Shown: piece after piece, positions 42,449 through 52,640 of the stretch | Numbering within the stretch: position 1 is the stretch's first letter | Layout: each line of letters starts with the position of its first letter | Assembly (NCBI GenBank): GCA_049515555.1 | Contig: JBEKTY010000024.1 | Coordinates: 1-60,025 of the forward strand | DNA: 60,025 bases | Source: JBEKTY01 sp049515555 | GTDB taxonomy: Bacteria > Planctomycetota > Planctomycetia > Pirellulales > Thermoguttaceae | Direction of reading: 5' to 3' | Position numbers and translations under genes: made by a program | The notes under the pieces: generated by a model | The model's input: the letters and a program-made list of their open reading frames with translations, nothing else | Told to the model about the DNA's origin: nothing | Databases searched by the model: none

Positions 42449-45400
42449 GACCCTGGTTCTCGGAGTTGCACTGCTGTTTCTGCCCCTTGAAACGGCCCTC
42501 GCCCAGTACGGCGACTGGGCGCACTCGGGCTCCCTCTGGATTCTCACCACGCCGGAAGGCGCGGACCTGCCTGCCACGTGCTCGGAATCCAACTTCCCCC
42601 TGCTGTTGCGACTCAAGCGAGATACCTTCGATTTCAGGCAGGCGAAGCCCAACGGCGAAGACATCCGCTTCAGCGACAGCCGTGGGACACCGCTCGCCTA
42701 TCAGATCGAGGAATGGGACGCTACAAAGGCTGTGGCCAGCATCTGGGTGAAAATCCCGGTGATCAGGGGCAATTCGCGCCAGTCGATCACCATGTTCTGG
42801 AGAAAGGCCGATGCATCCTCGGAATCCAACGGTTCCGCGGTGTTCAACACCGGCAACGGCTACGCCAGCGTGCTGCACCTGGATGAGAAGCTCAACGATG
42901 AAGTCGGCACGGTCGCACCGGTGGACGTCGGCACGACTGTGGTCACGGGAGTCATCGGCAAAGGCCGACACTTCGTGCCGGGCAAGGGGATCAATGGCGG
43001 CGACCATATCACGAACTATCCCTACAGCGACATGCCTTTCACCTCTGAAGCCTGGTTCCGGCCTGCAGCAGCAGGCGCAGCGGCCCTTGGGTGGGGGCGG
43101 TATGCGACGCGCTACAACGGCAGAACCGGCGATGGCAATGAAGTGGTGATCAACTTTGGATCCCCGCCCGGCATTGCATGGACGTCTGATGGTCCAGGCG
43201 GTGTGGCGGCAGCCGCCACGCCGGTGATGGGCCGCTGGTACCACGTCGCCGCGACGTATTCCAACGGGACCAGCCGGATCTATGTGAATGGCAAGCTCGA
43301 GGGAAGCAACTATCATAAGGCGGCGATGTCGCTGATGAACGACATTGGCATGACGGTCGGCGGTCTAAGGGGTACGTTCCAGTTCAGCGGCGACATCGAT
43401 GAAGTGCGCGTCTCGCAAATCGCCCGTTCGGCCGACTGGATCAAGCTGGAATACGAGAACCAGAAAACCCAGCAAACCTTGGTCGGCTCTTTGGTGGCAC
43501 CGGGCAATGCGTTCTCGGTCTCCCCTGGGAAGATCGAGGTCTTGGAGGGCAAGAGCCAAACCCTTACCGCCCAGGCCGGCGGCGCCCAGAAAGTCTATTG
43601 GGTTCTCAAACGCGACGGCGAGAACACCACCGTCGCCGCGGATCAGCTTTCGTACACTCTGGACGCCGGCCGCGTGACGGCCGATACGGCGTTCGTTTTG
43701 CAGTTCCAAGCCGTGTACGCCAACGAGGTCAAGAGCCGAGATATTCCCGTAACGATCAAGGAAGATATTCCCGAACCGGTCTTCAGCCTGAAAGCGCCCG
43801 CGGCATGGAACGGCCGCGACACCATCGAGGTAGTGCCCGTGGTCCGTAACCTCGCGGCAATGCAGGCGAAAGGTGCGGGAGAACTCCATTACGCCTGGAC
43901 CGTGTCCGGCGGGGCCGTGATCAAGGAAGTCGCTCCCGACAAACTGATGCTCAAGCGGTCGCAATGCAGCGGCAAGATCACCGTCAGCTTGGCGCTCAAT
44001 AACGGCGGCGCGGATATCGTCGGTGCGACGTCGATCCTGGTGATGGAGCCGAAGAGCGATCCCTGGGTGGAGCGAACTCCTGCAAAGGACGAGAAACCCG
44101 AGGACAACCAGTTCTACGCCCGCAACGACAAGAACGAGGGTACGCTCTATTACAACGGCAGCCTGGATCAAGCGGCCGACTCCGTGTTTCTCAAGGTATA
44201 TGCCGACGACAGACTCTTCAGGGCCGAACGACAGAAGCTCTCTGCAGACAAGGCCTACGCGTTCACGATGAAACTCAAGCCGGGGTTGATCCAGTACAAG
44301 GTCGAATTCGGCACCGTGGCCGGCGGCCGCGAAACCGTAACGCACACCGTAAACAATATCGTGTGTGGCGACGCCTACATTATTGACGGGCAATCCAATG
44401 CCGAAGCCACGGGACCGAATAATGGTCCGACCGAAGATCCCGTTACGCCCATCAACCATTGGATCCGCAGCTACGGCAACCAGCTTGAGGGAACGACCCG
44501 CGGAGGATGGGGCAACGCAGTCCGCACCCATATCTGGGGAAAACCCAACTACGGATGCCACCAGATCGGCGCGTGGGGCATGGTGCTCGCCAAGAACCTG
44601 GTCGAGAAGTACAGGATTCCCATTTGCATCATCAACGGCGCCTATGGCGGCACCCCCATTTTCCAACACCAGCCGAATCCGGCCAACCACTTCGACACGA
44701 GCGGCGGCTTTTACCAGAATCCGTACAAGATTTACGGCTGCCTACTGACGCGCGTGACGGCGGCCAAGCTGACGCATGGCATTCGCGGCGTGCTATGGCA
44801 CCAGGGCGAGAACGATAGCGGTTCGGGGGCGCCCACCGGCGACTGGAACTACAAGTCGTACCAGCAGTACTTTGTGGGCATGTCGGCCGCTTGGAAACAC
44901 GATTATCCGAACATTCAGCATTACTACGTTTTTCAAGTCTGGCCGCTGCCCTGCGGCATGGGCCCCAAGGACGACCAGATCCGCGAGGCGCAGCGAACGC
45001 TGCCAACTCTCTATTCCAATCTGCGGACCATGTCGACCATAGGCGCCGCCTCCGAGCATGCCGGCCGCGGGGCGTGCCATTTTGATCTGGAAGGCTACGC
45101 GCAGTTCGCACGGTTCATGAGTCCCCTGGTGGAACAGGACAACTACGGGCTGGTCCCGCGACAGGACGTCACTGCGCCGAACCTCCGCCGGGCGTGGTTC
45201 ACCGGCGCCGCTAAGGATGAGATCGCGCTGGACTTCGGCCAGCCCATGACATGGAAGGACGACGTGAAACGGTCTATCTATCTCGATGACGTCGTGGCGC
45301 CGATCGTCGCCGGCTCGGCGTCTGGAAACGTCATTAGGCTGAAGCTGACGGCGCCTTCAAGCGCGAAAACCATCACTTATTTGACCGGACGGGACTGGGA

Positions 45401-45494
45401 CGGGAAGCCCTCGCAGCTGATCTTTGGCGCCAACGGCATCGCCGCGCTGACGTTCTGCGAAGTGTCGATCGTGTCCTCGGCAGCGGCGAAGTAG
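42441..45494 (+). CDS. Secreted esterase: DUF2341, LamG and SGNH (sialate O-acetylesterase-like)
   Basis: The signal peptide (VLGVALLFLPLETALAQ) is followed by a DUF2341-like region (about 45-115, FPLLLRLKRDTFDF) and a LamG/concanavalin-type domain (about 130-330, MGRWYHVAATYSNG). Ig-like modules (about 355-550) lead to an SGNH hydrolase domain. Its block I reads IIDGQSNAEA with nucleophile S652; HQGEND near H787 and CHFDLEGY with H880 supply the other blocks. This is the CE6/sialate-O-acetylesterase-like arrangement, removing acetyl groups from sugars. LamG probably binds the polymer. Translation is coupled to the DUF6288 gene by an 8-base overlap. Confidence 0.88.
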   Translation: MIKTLVLGVALLFLPLETALAQYGDWAHSGSLWILTTPEGADLPATCSESNFPLLLRLKRDTFDFRQAKPNGEDIRFSDSRGTPLAYQIEEWDATKAVASIWVKIPVIRGNSRQSITMFWRKADASSESNGSAVFNTGNGYASVLHLDEKLNDEVGTVAPVDVGTTVVTGVIGKGRHFVPGKGINGGDHITNYPYSDMPFTSEAWFRPAAAGAAALGWGRYATRYNGRTGDGNEVVINFGSPPGIAWTSDGPGGVAAAATPVMGRWYHVAATYSNGTSRIYVNGKLEGSNYHKAAMSLMNDIGMTVGGLRGTFQFSGDIDEVRVSQIARSADWIKLEYENQKTQQTLVGSLVAPGNAFSVSPGKIEVLEGKSQTLTAQAGGAQKVYWVLKRDGENTTVAADQLSYTLDAGRVTADTAFVLQFQAVYANEVKSRDIPVTIKEDIPEPVFSLKAPAAWNGRDTIEVVPVVRNLAAMQAKGAGELHYAWTVSGGAVIKEVAPDKLMLKRSQCSGKITVSLALNNGGADIVGATSILVMEPKSDPWVERTPAKDEKPEDNQFYARNDKNEGTLYYNGSLDQAADSVFLKVYADDRLFRAERQKLSADKAYAFTMKLKPGLIQYKVEFGTVAGGRETVTHTVNNIVCGDAYIIDGQSNAEATGPNNGPTEDPVTPINHWIRSYGNQLEGTTRGGWGNAVRTHIWGKPNYGCHQIGAWGMVLAKNLVEKYRIPICIINGAYGGTPIFQHQPNPANHFDTSGGFYQNPYKIYGCLLTRVTAAKLTHGIRGVLWHQGENDSGSGAPTGDWNYKSYQQYFVGMSAAWKHDYPNIQHYYVFQVWPLPCGMGPKDDQIREAQRTLPTLYSNLRTMSTIGAASEHAGRGACHFDLEGYAQFARFMSPLVEQDNYGLVPRQDVTAPNLRRAWFTGAAKDEIALDFGQPMTWKDDVKRSIYLDDVVAPIVAGSASGNVIRLKLTAPSSAKTITYLTGRDWDGKPSQLIFGANGIAALTFCEVSIVSSAAAK

Positions 45495-45545
45495 TATTAT
45501 AATAACGTGGAAACGGCGTTTCCGATGAAAAGAAGGAGTGTGCAG

Positions 45546-47852
45546 ATGAAGAACGGGGTGTTGATTGTGGGTCTATTGCCGGTGTGTGCGGTCGCGCGGG
45601 CAGCGGATGACGGCACTCGCGCATTCCAGGCGAGCGCCGCGACGGCGCAGAACTTGAAGTTGTGGTACGATAAGCCGGCCGGCCAGTGGGTCGAGGCCCT
45701 GCCCGTGGGGAACGGACGGCTCGGCGCCATGGTGTTTGGGGGAGTGGATCACGAACGATTGCAACTCAACGAAGGCACGCTGTGGGCAGGCGGGCCCTAT
45801 GACCCAAGCAGTCCGGAAGCCCTAAAAGCACTGCCCGAGGCACGCCGACTGATTTTCGAAGGCAAGTATGGCGAGGCGCACGGTCTGATCGGCGGGAAGA
45901 TGATGGCGCGTCCGCTGCAGCAAATGCCCTACGAGCCGGTGGGCGACCTGAAGCTGAGCTTTCCCCGACACGGCGACGTGGTCAAGTATCGGCGCGAACT
46001 CGATCTCGACATGGCCATCGCCCGAGTGAGTTACACCGTCGCCGGCGTGCGATTCGTCCGTGAAGTCTTCGCCAGCCCGGTGGACCAGGTGATTGTCGTC
46101 CGCCTTGCCGCCGACAAGCCGGGCCGGATCGACTTTACGGCGGCGATGGCCACGCCCCAAAAAGCCACGATCGAGTCGGAGGCGCCGGCCACGCTCGTCA
46201 TGCGCGGCGTGAACGCCGAAGCCCGAGGCATCCCGGGGGCGCTGAAGTTCCAGGCCCGCGTCCGCGTCCTCGCGCAAGGCGGCCGGACGACCGCCGGAAA
46301 AGACAGCGCTTCCGTCAGCGGCGCCGATTCGGCCACATTGCTGATTGCCGCCGCCACGAGCTACAAGAGTTTCAAGGATGTCAGTGGCGACCCCGCGGCG
46401 CTGACCCAAGCGTACCTCGCCAAAGCGACCCGAAAACCGTTCGACATCCTGCGGCAAAACCACGTCGCGGAACATCAACGGCTCTTCCGGCGCGTGTCGC
46501 TTGATCTCGGCGTGACCGACAAGGCGAAACTGCCGACCGACCAGCGCATCGCCCGATTCGCCGAGGGCAACGACCCGCAGTTGGCGGCGCTCTACTTCCA
46601 ATTCGGCCGGTACCTGTTGATTTCCTGCTCGCGTGCGGGCGGTCAGCCGGCAACCTTGCAGGGGCTTTGGAACGAGAGCATGAATCCGCCGTGGGACAGC
46701 AAGTACACGATCAACATCAATACCGAGATGAACTACTGGCCCGCGGAACCGACCAATCTCGGCGAGTGCACCGCCCCGCTGATCCAGATGGTCACCGAGT
46801 TGGTCGAGCCGGGCAGCCGCACGGCAAAGGTGAATTGGGGCGCGGGGGGCTGGGTGTGCCATCACAACACCGACTTGTGGCGGGCCACCGCGCCGATCGA
46901 CGGCCCGACCTGGGGCTTCTGGCCGACCGGTGGCGCGTGGCTCTGCAAAAACCTTTGGGATCGCTACGAATTCGGCGGCGACAAGCAGTACCTGGCGAAA
47001 GTCTATCCGGTCATGAAGGGCGCTGCGCGGTTCTTCCTCGATACGCTCGTGGAGGAGCCGAAACACAAGTGCCTGGTGACCTGTCCTTCGCTCTCGCCGG
47101 AAAACACGCATCCTGGCGGCGCCAGCGTCTGTGCCGGCCCGACGATGGACAGCCAGATCATCCGCGACTTGTTCACGAACTGTATCCATGCGGCGGAGAT
47201 TCTGGGCGTGGACGCCGACTTCCGCGCCAAGCTTGCTGCCACACGCGCGCGGCTGGCGCCCAATCAGATCGGCAAGGCGGGCCAACTCCAGGAATGGCTC
47301 GACGACTGGGACATGCAAGCGCCGGAGATTCATCATCGCCACGTCTCGCATCTGTACGGCCTGTATCCCAGTGGCCAGATTTCGCCCCGTGGCACGCCCG
47401 AGCTGGCGGCTGCGGTGCGCAAATCACTCGAGATCCGCGGTGACGACGCCACCGGCTGGGGTGTGGGCTGGCGGATCAACCTCTGGGCCAGGTTGCTCGA
47501 CGGCGATCACGCCTACCGGCTGCTGACGATGTTGATGACGCCGCCCCGCACGCTGCCCAACATGTTCGACAGTTGCCCGCCGTTCCAGATCGACGGCAAC
47601 TTCGGCGGCTGTGCAGGTATCGCCGAGATGCTCTTGCAAAGCGGCGACGGCGAGATTGAGCTGCTGCCGGCACTGCCCAAGGCGTGGCCCACGGGCAGTG
47701 TCAAGGGGCTCCGTGCCCGCGGCGGCTTCGAGGTGGACATGGCATGGAAGGACGGCAAGGTTGCGTCCTACCGCATCGCATCTGCCGAGCCGCGTGAAGT
47801 CAAGGTTCGCATCCAGGGCGAGAGCAAGGTCATGCAATCCGAAAAGTTGTGA
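45546..47852 (+). CDS. GH95 family alpha-L-fucosidase-like glycoside hydrolase
   Basis: After a signal peptide (VLIVGLLPVCAVARA), WVEALPVGNGRLGAMVFGGV is the GH95 N-terminal hallmark. LQGLWNESMNPPWDSKYTI and NINTEMNYWPAEPTNL (about 388) carry the catalytic asparagines. SPEN supplies a candidate acid Glu, and ATGWGVGWRINLWARLLDGD the Asp region. The (alpha/alpha)6 barrel is complete at about 768 residues. GH95 members cleave alpha-1,2-fucose, and some alpha-galactose, by inversion. The ATG at 45546 follows AAGGAGTGTGCAG. It lies 51 bases after the esterase and 12 before the DUF5703 gene. Confidence 0.93.
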   Translation: MKNGVLIVGLLPVCAVARAADDGTRAFQASAATAQNLKLWYDKPAGQWVEALPVGNGRLGAMVFGGVDHERLQLNEGTLWAGGPYDPSSPEALKALPEARRLIFEGKYGEAHGLIGGKMMARPLQQMPYEPVGDLKLSFPRHGDVVKYRRELDLDMAIARVSYTVAGVRFVREVFASPVDQVIVVRLAADKPGRIDFTAAMATPQKATIESEAPATLVMRGVNAEARGIPGALKFQARVRVLAQGGRTTAGKDSASVSGADSATLLIAAATSYKSFKDVSGDPAALTQAYLAKATRKPFDILRQNHVAEHQRLFRRVSLDLGVTDKAKLPTDQRIARFAEGNDPQLAALYFQFGRYLLISCSRAGGQPATLQGLWNESMNPPWDSKYTININTEMNYWPAEPTNLGECTAPLIQMVTELVEPGSRTAKVNWGAGGWVCHHNTDLWRATAPIDGPTWGFWPTGGAWLCKNLWDRYEFGGDKQYLAKVYPVMKGAARFFLDTLVEEPKHKCLVTCPSLSPENTHPGGASVCAGPTMDSQIIRDLFTNCIHAAEILGVDADFRAKLAATRARLAPNQIGKAGQLQEWLDDWDMQAPEIHHRHVSHLYGLYPSGQISPRGTPELAAAVRKSLEIRGDDATGWGVGWRINLWARLLDGDHAYRLLTMLMTPPRTLPNMFDSCPPFQIDGNFGGCAGIAEMLLQSGDGEIELLPALPKAWPTGSVKGLRARGGFEVDMAWKDGKVASYRIASAEPREVKVRIQGESKVMQSEKL

Positions 47853-47864
47853 GGAAAGTACTCG

Positions 47865-50156
47865 ATGCATAAGAAATGGACATGCGTTCTGGCGATTCTG
47901 GGTTGTCATCTTTTTGCCGGCCCGGCAGCGGCGGCTGACCCCCTGGACAGCTACAATGTCGTGTGGGACAGTCCAAGCGAGAATGCGCACGGCTCGATGC
48001 CGCTGGGCAATGGCGACGTCGGCATCAATGCCTGGGTGGAGCCGTCCGGCGACCTGGTGTTCTACGTCAGCAAGACCGACGCCTGGGATGAGAACGCGGG
48101 CCTGTGCAAGATTGGCCGGGTGCGGGTGAAGTTCGATCCGCCACTGGCGCCGAAGGACGGCTTCCGGCAGGCACTGAAGCTCCGCGACGGCGTCATTCAG
48201 ATAGAATCCAAAGTCCGGAATCAACCGGCCAAGATCCTGATTTGGGTGGGCACCGGCCAGTCGGTGGTCCGCGTAGAGGCGGAATCGGCGGTGCCGGTCA
48301 GTTGTCGAGCGGAGGTGGAATTGTGGCGCCTGCGCGAGTTGCCCATGAGTTCCATGGATGACTACGGTTACGGCGGCGGCAAGGATCCCAAGGCCAAAGC
48401 CTACCAGAAAATGACGATGTTGCCGGACGTGGTCGCGACCTCCGTCGCGCCGCAGGTGGTCTGGTATCACCGCAACACGCGGTCCCTGTACCCGGTGTGC
48501 CTGGAGGTTCAGCATCTCGAAACGCTCAAAGGCCAATTCGCCGATCCGCTCTTGAATCGTACATTCGGCGCGAGTTTGCGGGGCGGCGATATGGTCCAGG
48601 ATGGGGCCAGGGCCCTCAAATCGTCCCAGCCGGCCAAACGGCATGAACTGTCGGTGTGCGTGCTGGCGGAGCGTGCCGAGACGCCCGACGCCTGGATGAA
48701 GGACCTGGATCGCGTCGAGCGGGCCGCGTTGCAACCCGGTTTCGACCAGGGTCGCCTGACCACCGCGAAGTGGTGGCAGGCATTCTGGAACCGGAGTTGG
48801 GTGTTCGTGGACGGAAAAGCGGGGGCTGGTAATGGCGATGCCGCGGCACCGCCGCTGGAACTGACCCAGGGATACGTGCTGCAGCGCTTCATGAATGCCT
48901 GTTCCGGCCGCGGTGGTTCGCCGATCAAATTCAACGGCTCGATCTTCACTGTGGAGAAGCAGCCGGGGGCATCGCCGGAAACGCCGGAAGGGAACCCAGA
49001 TTGGCGGTGCTGGGGTGGCAGCTACTGGTTCCAGAATACGAGGTTGTCCTACTGGCCGATGCTGGCCTCGGGTGATTTTGAGATGACCGAACCGTGGTTC
49101 CGCATGTATCGCGAGGCGCTGCCGCTTAGCAAGGCCCGCATGCAGGCCATCTATAAATTCACGGATGCCGCCTCGTTTCAGGAAACGATGAATTTCTGGG
49201 GCATGCCGAACAACCGGGATTATGGCTGGACCAACAACGGACCCGAACCGGGCAACGTCTGCATCCATCGCTATTGGAGCGGCGGCATGGAACTGACAGC
49301 CTTTATGCTTGACCGTTACGACTTCACCCAGGACGAGCAGTTTGCGCGCGACACGCTCGTGCCGCTGGCTGATCCGATCATCTCCTTCTTCGACCAATAC
49401 TGGCTGAAGCGCGACACCAACAGGAAAATCATCTTCGATCCGGCCCAGTCGCTGGAGGCCCTGCCATGGACGGTCAATCCCATGCCGGAGATCGCGGGCT
49501 TGCACTTCATCTTGCCGCGCCTGCTTGCCCTGCCGAAGAACTTCACCACCGAGGCGCAACGTGTGCGTTGGACGCGGATCCTTCAGGAACTCCCCCCGCT
49601 GCCTGTCGCCGAGGTCAATGGCGTGAAACTCCTGCGCCCGTCCGGGACGTATCGTCCCGGCTCAGGCACCTTTTCCGAGAACCCCGAGTTGTATGCAGTG
49701 TTTCCCTACCGGGTCTTTGGGGGGGGCAAGCCCGATCTCGACATGGCCCGCGCCACCTACGACAAGCGCGTCAACCGCACAAACTTCGGTTGGTGCCAGG
49801 ACAGTATCCAGGCCGCCTGCCTCGGGCTCGGCGATGAGGCGGGTAGACAGGTGGTCGCGCGTGCCACGAGCCACAGGGCTTATCGCTTTCCCGCAATGTG
49901 GTCGGGCTTTGACTGGATACCCGACCAGGACCACGGCGCCAACATCCTGACCACGCTGCAATTCATGCTGCTCCAGTCCGACGGCAGGAAACTCTACGTC
50001 CTGCCGGCCTGGCCCAAGAACTGGACCGTGTCGTTCAAACTGCACGCACCTTACAACACCACGGTGGAAGGCGTTTTCAAGGCGGGCAAATTGGTGCAAC
50101 TGAAGGTCACGCCGGAATCGCGGGCGAAGGACGTTCAGAACACGCTACAGAAGTGA
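47865..50156 (+). CDS. DUF5703 secreted protein, GH95-like fold
   Basis: The signal peptide (VLAILGCHLFAGPAAAA) is followed by YNVVWDSPSENAHGSMPLGN and GDVGINAWVEPSGDLVFYVS, the DUF5703 N-terminal domain. An (alpha/alpha)-barrel-like part follows (CWGGSYWFQNTRLSYWPMLA), with a beta tail. This architecture parallels GH95 enzymes, so the protein is likely a distant glycoside hydrolase, but no activity is proven for the domain and catalytic residues cannot be named. GAGGAAAGTACTCG precedes the ATG. It sits between the GH95 and GH2 genes, so a shared glycan is likely. Confidence 0.88.
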   Translation: MHKKWTCVLAILGCHLFAGPAAAADPLDSYNVVWDSPSENAHGSMPLGNGDVGINAWVEPSGDLVFYVSKTDAWDENAGLCKIGRVRVKFDPPLAPKDGFRQALKLRDGVIQIESKVRNQPAKILIWVGTGQSVVRVEAESAVPVSCRAEVELWRLRELPMSSMDDYGYGGGKDPKAKAYQKMTMLPDVVATSVAPQVVWYHRNTRSLYPVCLEVQHLETLKGQFADPLLNRTFGASLRGGDMVQDGARALKSSQPAKRHELSVCVLAERAETPDAWMKDLDRVERAALQPGFDQGRLTTAKWWQAFWNRSWVFVDGKAGAGNGDAAAPPLELTQGYVLQRFMNACSGRGGSPIKFNGSIFTVEKQPGASPETPEGNPDWRCWGGSYWFQNTRLSYWPMLASGDFEMTEPWFRMYREALPLSKARMQAIYKFTDAASFQETMNFWGMPNNRDYGWTNNGPEPGNVCIHRYWSGGMELTAFMLDRYDFTQDEQFARDTLVPLADPIISFFDQYWLKRDTNRKIIFDPAQSLEALPWTVNPMPEIAGLHFILPRLLALPKNFTTEAQRVRWTRILQELPPLPVAEVNGVKLLRPSGTYRPGSGTFSENPELYAVFPYRVFGGGKPDLDMARATYDKRVNRTNFGWCQDSIQAACLGLGDEAGRQVVARATSHRAYRFPAMWSGFDWIPDQDHGANILTTLQFMLLQSDGRKLYVLPAWPKNWTVSFKLHAPYNTTVEGVFKAGKLVQLKVTPESRAKDVQNTLQK

Positions 50157-50203
50157 ATCGCAGTGAACCTGCTTGGAACGAATTGGCAAGAGGAAACGAA
50201 GCT

Positions 50204-52501
50204 ATGAAGCAGATGAAGATCAATATGAGTCTGGCTGGTTTGGCGGCAATGGTCGTGGTCGGCGCGACGTGGGCGCTCAGTTCATCCGCAGCGGTGCCGC
50301 GCCCGGAGCATCCGCGGCCGGATCTTTGCCGCGACAACTGGGTGTCGCTCAACGGCCCGTGGCAATTTGAGATCGACGAGGATGCCGAAGGCGACTCCCG
50401 GGGGTTGACTTACGGAAGGGATCTCAATTCGAAGATCATCGTCCCCTTCTGTCCGGAGAGCAAGTTGTCAGGGCTGGCGGTGCCCACCACCCAGCACATG
50501 AAAAACGTCTGGTACCGCCGTGTGTTCGAATTGCCAAAGGCCATGAAAGGCAAAAGGGTGAGGATCCATTTCGGCGGGGTTGACTACAGGGCATGGGTCT
50601 ATGTCAACGGCCAGTTTGCCGGAATGCATATCGGCGGAAATGTTGAATTCACGTTCGAGATCACGACGTTGCTCAAGGAGGGGCCTAATGAAGTGGTCGT
50701 CAAAGTGCTGGATGACCTCTGGTCAGGCCTCCAGCCGGGCGGAAAGCAGTCGGGGGCCGACCAGAGCGCCGGTTGTTTCTACACCCGCACCACCGGAATC
50801 TGGCAGCCGGTGTGGCTCGAGGCCGTTGGCTCGTCATTCGTCGAAAGCATCTCGATCGTTCCCGATCCCGACAACTTGCGCGTGCTGATCGAAGCGAAGA
50901 TCAATGGTGCCGACGACGATCTCTCGCTCAAAGCCGAAGCCCTCGCCGACGGCGAGCCCGTAGGGTCGGACGCCACCGCGGCCGGTAGGCAAGCCCGCCT
51001 CGTGGTGGACCTTTCCAAGAAAAGACTCTGGGAACCCGGCGCCCCGTTCCTGTACGATCTGAAGCTCACGCTTTCGAGCGGGCAGACGAAGATCGACGAG
51101 TTGAAGAGCTACTTCGGCCTGCGCAAGATAGAGATCCAGGGACGGAAGATCCTCATCAACGGCAAGCCGGTCTTCCAGCGGCTGATCCTCGACCAGGGAT
51201 TCTATCCCGACGGCATCTGGACCGCCCCGTCCGACGAAGCGCTCAAGCACGATATCGAGATGTCGATGGCCTGCGGGTACAACGGAGCACGCCTGCACCA
51301 GAAGGTCTTCGAGCCGCGGTTTCTCTACTGGGCCGATCGGTTCGGCTACATGGTTTGGGGCGAATTCCCCAACGCCGGCTACAACAACAGCCCTGAGGGC
51401 TACGCGCCCTACGTCAACGAATGGACGGAGCTGCTGTTGCGGGATAGGAACCATCCGTCGATCGTCGGCTGGTGCGCGTTTAACGAGAACTTCGAGGACA
51501 AGGGGACGCTCCAGCAGATGATCTGGAATGTCACCAAGGCGGTCGATCCCACGCGACCCGCGCTGGAGACGAGCGGCTGGATCCACACGCTGCCGCATCC
51601 CGAGGTCCGCGACGCCCACGACTATACCGGAGAGCCGCAGCACCTGCGCAAGCGATGGCTGGATTACTTCTCTGCTCCGCCCGAAGGACCGTTTCCTCCG
51701 GCCCGCTACTACAATCCTTCCGCCTCGCAGTCCGACCGCGGAGTACCATTTATGATCAGCGAGATCGGTGGGATCGGCTGGGCGACCGAGGGCGGCTGGA
51801 GCTACGGGTCGGGCCCGAAGACGCTCGACGAGTTTTACGCCCGCTACAAGGGCACCATCGACGCCATGCTAGACAACCCGAACCTGTTCGGCTTCTGCTA
51901 TACGCAGTTGACGGACATAGAGCAGGAGCGCAACGGCCTTTACTTCTACGATCGCCGGCCCAAGTTCGACACCAAGAAGCTACACGCCATCACTGCTCGC
52001 CAGTCGGCCTATGAGCGCGGCGAGCCGACGGCGCCGCCGCCTTTTGTCAACACGCTCGACGCCAAGTGGAAGGTACTGGTCGGCGCCCAGCAGGACGGCA
52101 AGTTGAGCCGGCCCTGGAAGTACTTCACGGGAAATCCGGCCAATGGGTGGATGGATAGAGATTGTGACGGCGGCGGCTGGAACTCCGGCCTGGCACCGTT
52201 TGGCGTCTACGGCGATGCCCGCACTTCCTGGAAGACGCCGGAGATCTATTTCCGCCAGACCTTCCAGTTCGACGGCCACGCGTTGAAGCACGGCGCCGTG
52301 GTGATCCACCACAACGACAACACGGAGGTCTACGTCAACGGCCGGAAGATCCTCGCCGTGAGAGGGTCCAAGGGCTATTACATGATTGTTGTCACCGACG
52401 ACCTGAAGCGGGCGCTGAAGAAAGGCGACAACACCATCGCCGTTCACTCCCACGAGGGCGGGCAAGGCCAATGCATCGACCTGGCCTTGCTCGTGGACTA
52501 A
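50204..52501 (+). CDS. Secreted GH2 family glycoside hydrolase
   Basis: The signal peptide (AGLAAMVVVGATWALSSSAA) precedes a sugar-binding sandwich domain (LNGPWQFEIDED...). An Ig-like domain (about 210-300) and a TIM barrel (about 310-600) follow. The acid/base Glu is E428 (GWCAFNENFED) and the nucleophile is E520 (MISEIGGIGWA), the expected GH2 pair. A C-terminal galactose-binding-like domain ends the protein (NTEVYVNGRKIL). GH2 retaining enzymes include beta-galactosidases, beta-mannosidases and beta-glucuronidases; the specificity is not decided here. AAGAGGAAACGAAGCT lies before the ATG. It closes the tight operon; a hairpin repeat follows. Confidence 0.92.
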   Translation: MKQMKINMSLAGLAAMVVVGATWALSSSAAVPRPEHPRPDLCRDNWVSLNGPWQFEIDEDAEGDSRGLTYGRDLNSKIIVPFCPESKLSGLAVPTTQHMKNVWYRRVFELPKAMKGKRVRIHFGGVDYRAWVYVNGQFAGMHIGGNVEFTFEITTLLKEGPNEVVVKVLDDLWSGLQPGGKQSGADQSAGCFYTRTTGIWQPVWLEAVGSSFVESISIVPDPDNLRVLIEAKINGADDDLSLKAEALADGEPVGSDATAAGRQARLVVDLSKKRLWEPGAPFLYDLKLTLSSGQTKIDELKSYFGLRKIEIQGRKILINGKPVFQRLILDQGFYPDGIWTAPSDEALKHDIEMSMACGYNGARLHQKVFEPRFLYWADRFGYMVWGEFPNAGYNNSPEGYAPYVNEWTELLLRDRNHPSIVGWCAFNENFEDKGTLQQMIWNVTKAVDPTRPALETSGWIHTLPHPEVRDAHDYTGEPQHLRKRWLDYFSAPPEGPFPPARYYNPSASQSDRGVPFMISEIGGIGWATEGGWSYGSGPKTLDEFYARYKGTIDAMLDNPNLFGFCYTQLTDIEQERNGLYFYDRRPKFDTKKLHAITARQSAYERGEPTAPPPFVNTLDAKWKVLVGAQQDGKLSRPWKYFTGNPANGWMDRDCDGGGWNSGLAPFGVYGDARTSWKTPEIYFRQTFQFDGHALKHGAVVIHHNDNTEVYVNGRKILAVRGSKGYYMIVVTDDLKRALKKGDNTIAVHSHEGGQGQCIDLALLVD

Positions 52502-52536
52502 GGCCGTTTTGAAGAACAACGTTTCCGGTCTTGCCT

Positions 52537-52591
52537 TAGGATGGGCTTTTGCTTGTCCTGATTTGGGACGGACGGACTAAAGCCCATCCTA
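52537..52591. repeat. Palindromic repeat TAGGATGGGCTTT, possible terminator
   Basis: The perfect arms TAGGATGGGCTTT (52537-52549) and AAAGCCCATCCTA (52579-52591) contain a smaller GTCC/GGAC stem inside. The repeat follows the last gene of the operon. It could end transcription, but the arm type suggests another copied palindrome. Confidence 0.8.
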
Positions 52592-52640
52592 CAGTTTGTC
52601 TAGCCTACTTCTGGATGAGTTCCCAAACACATATCTGAAC

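Noticed and set aside
47424..49559. 711-codon minus-strand frame
   Set aside because: It is antisense to the GH95 and DUF5703 genes, with biased composition.
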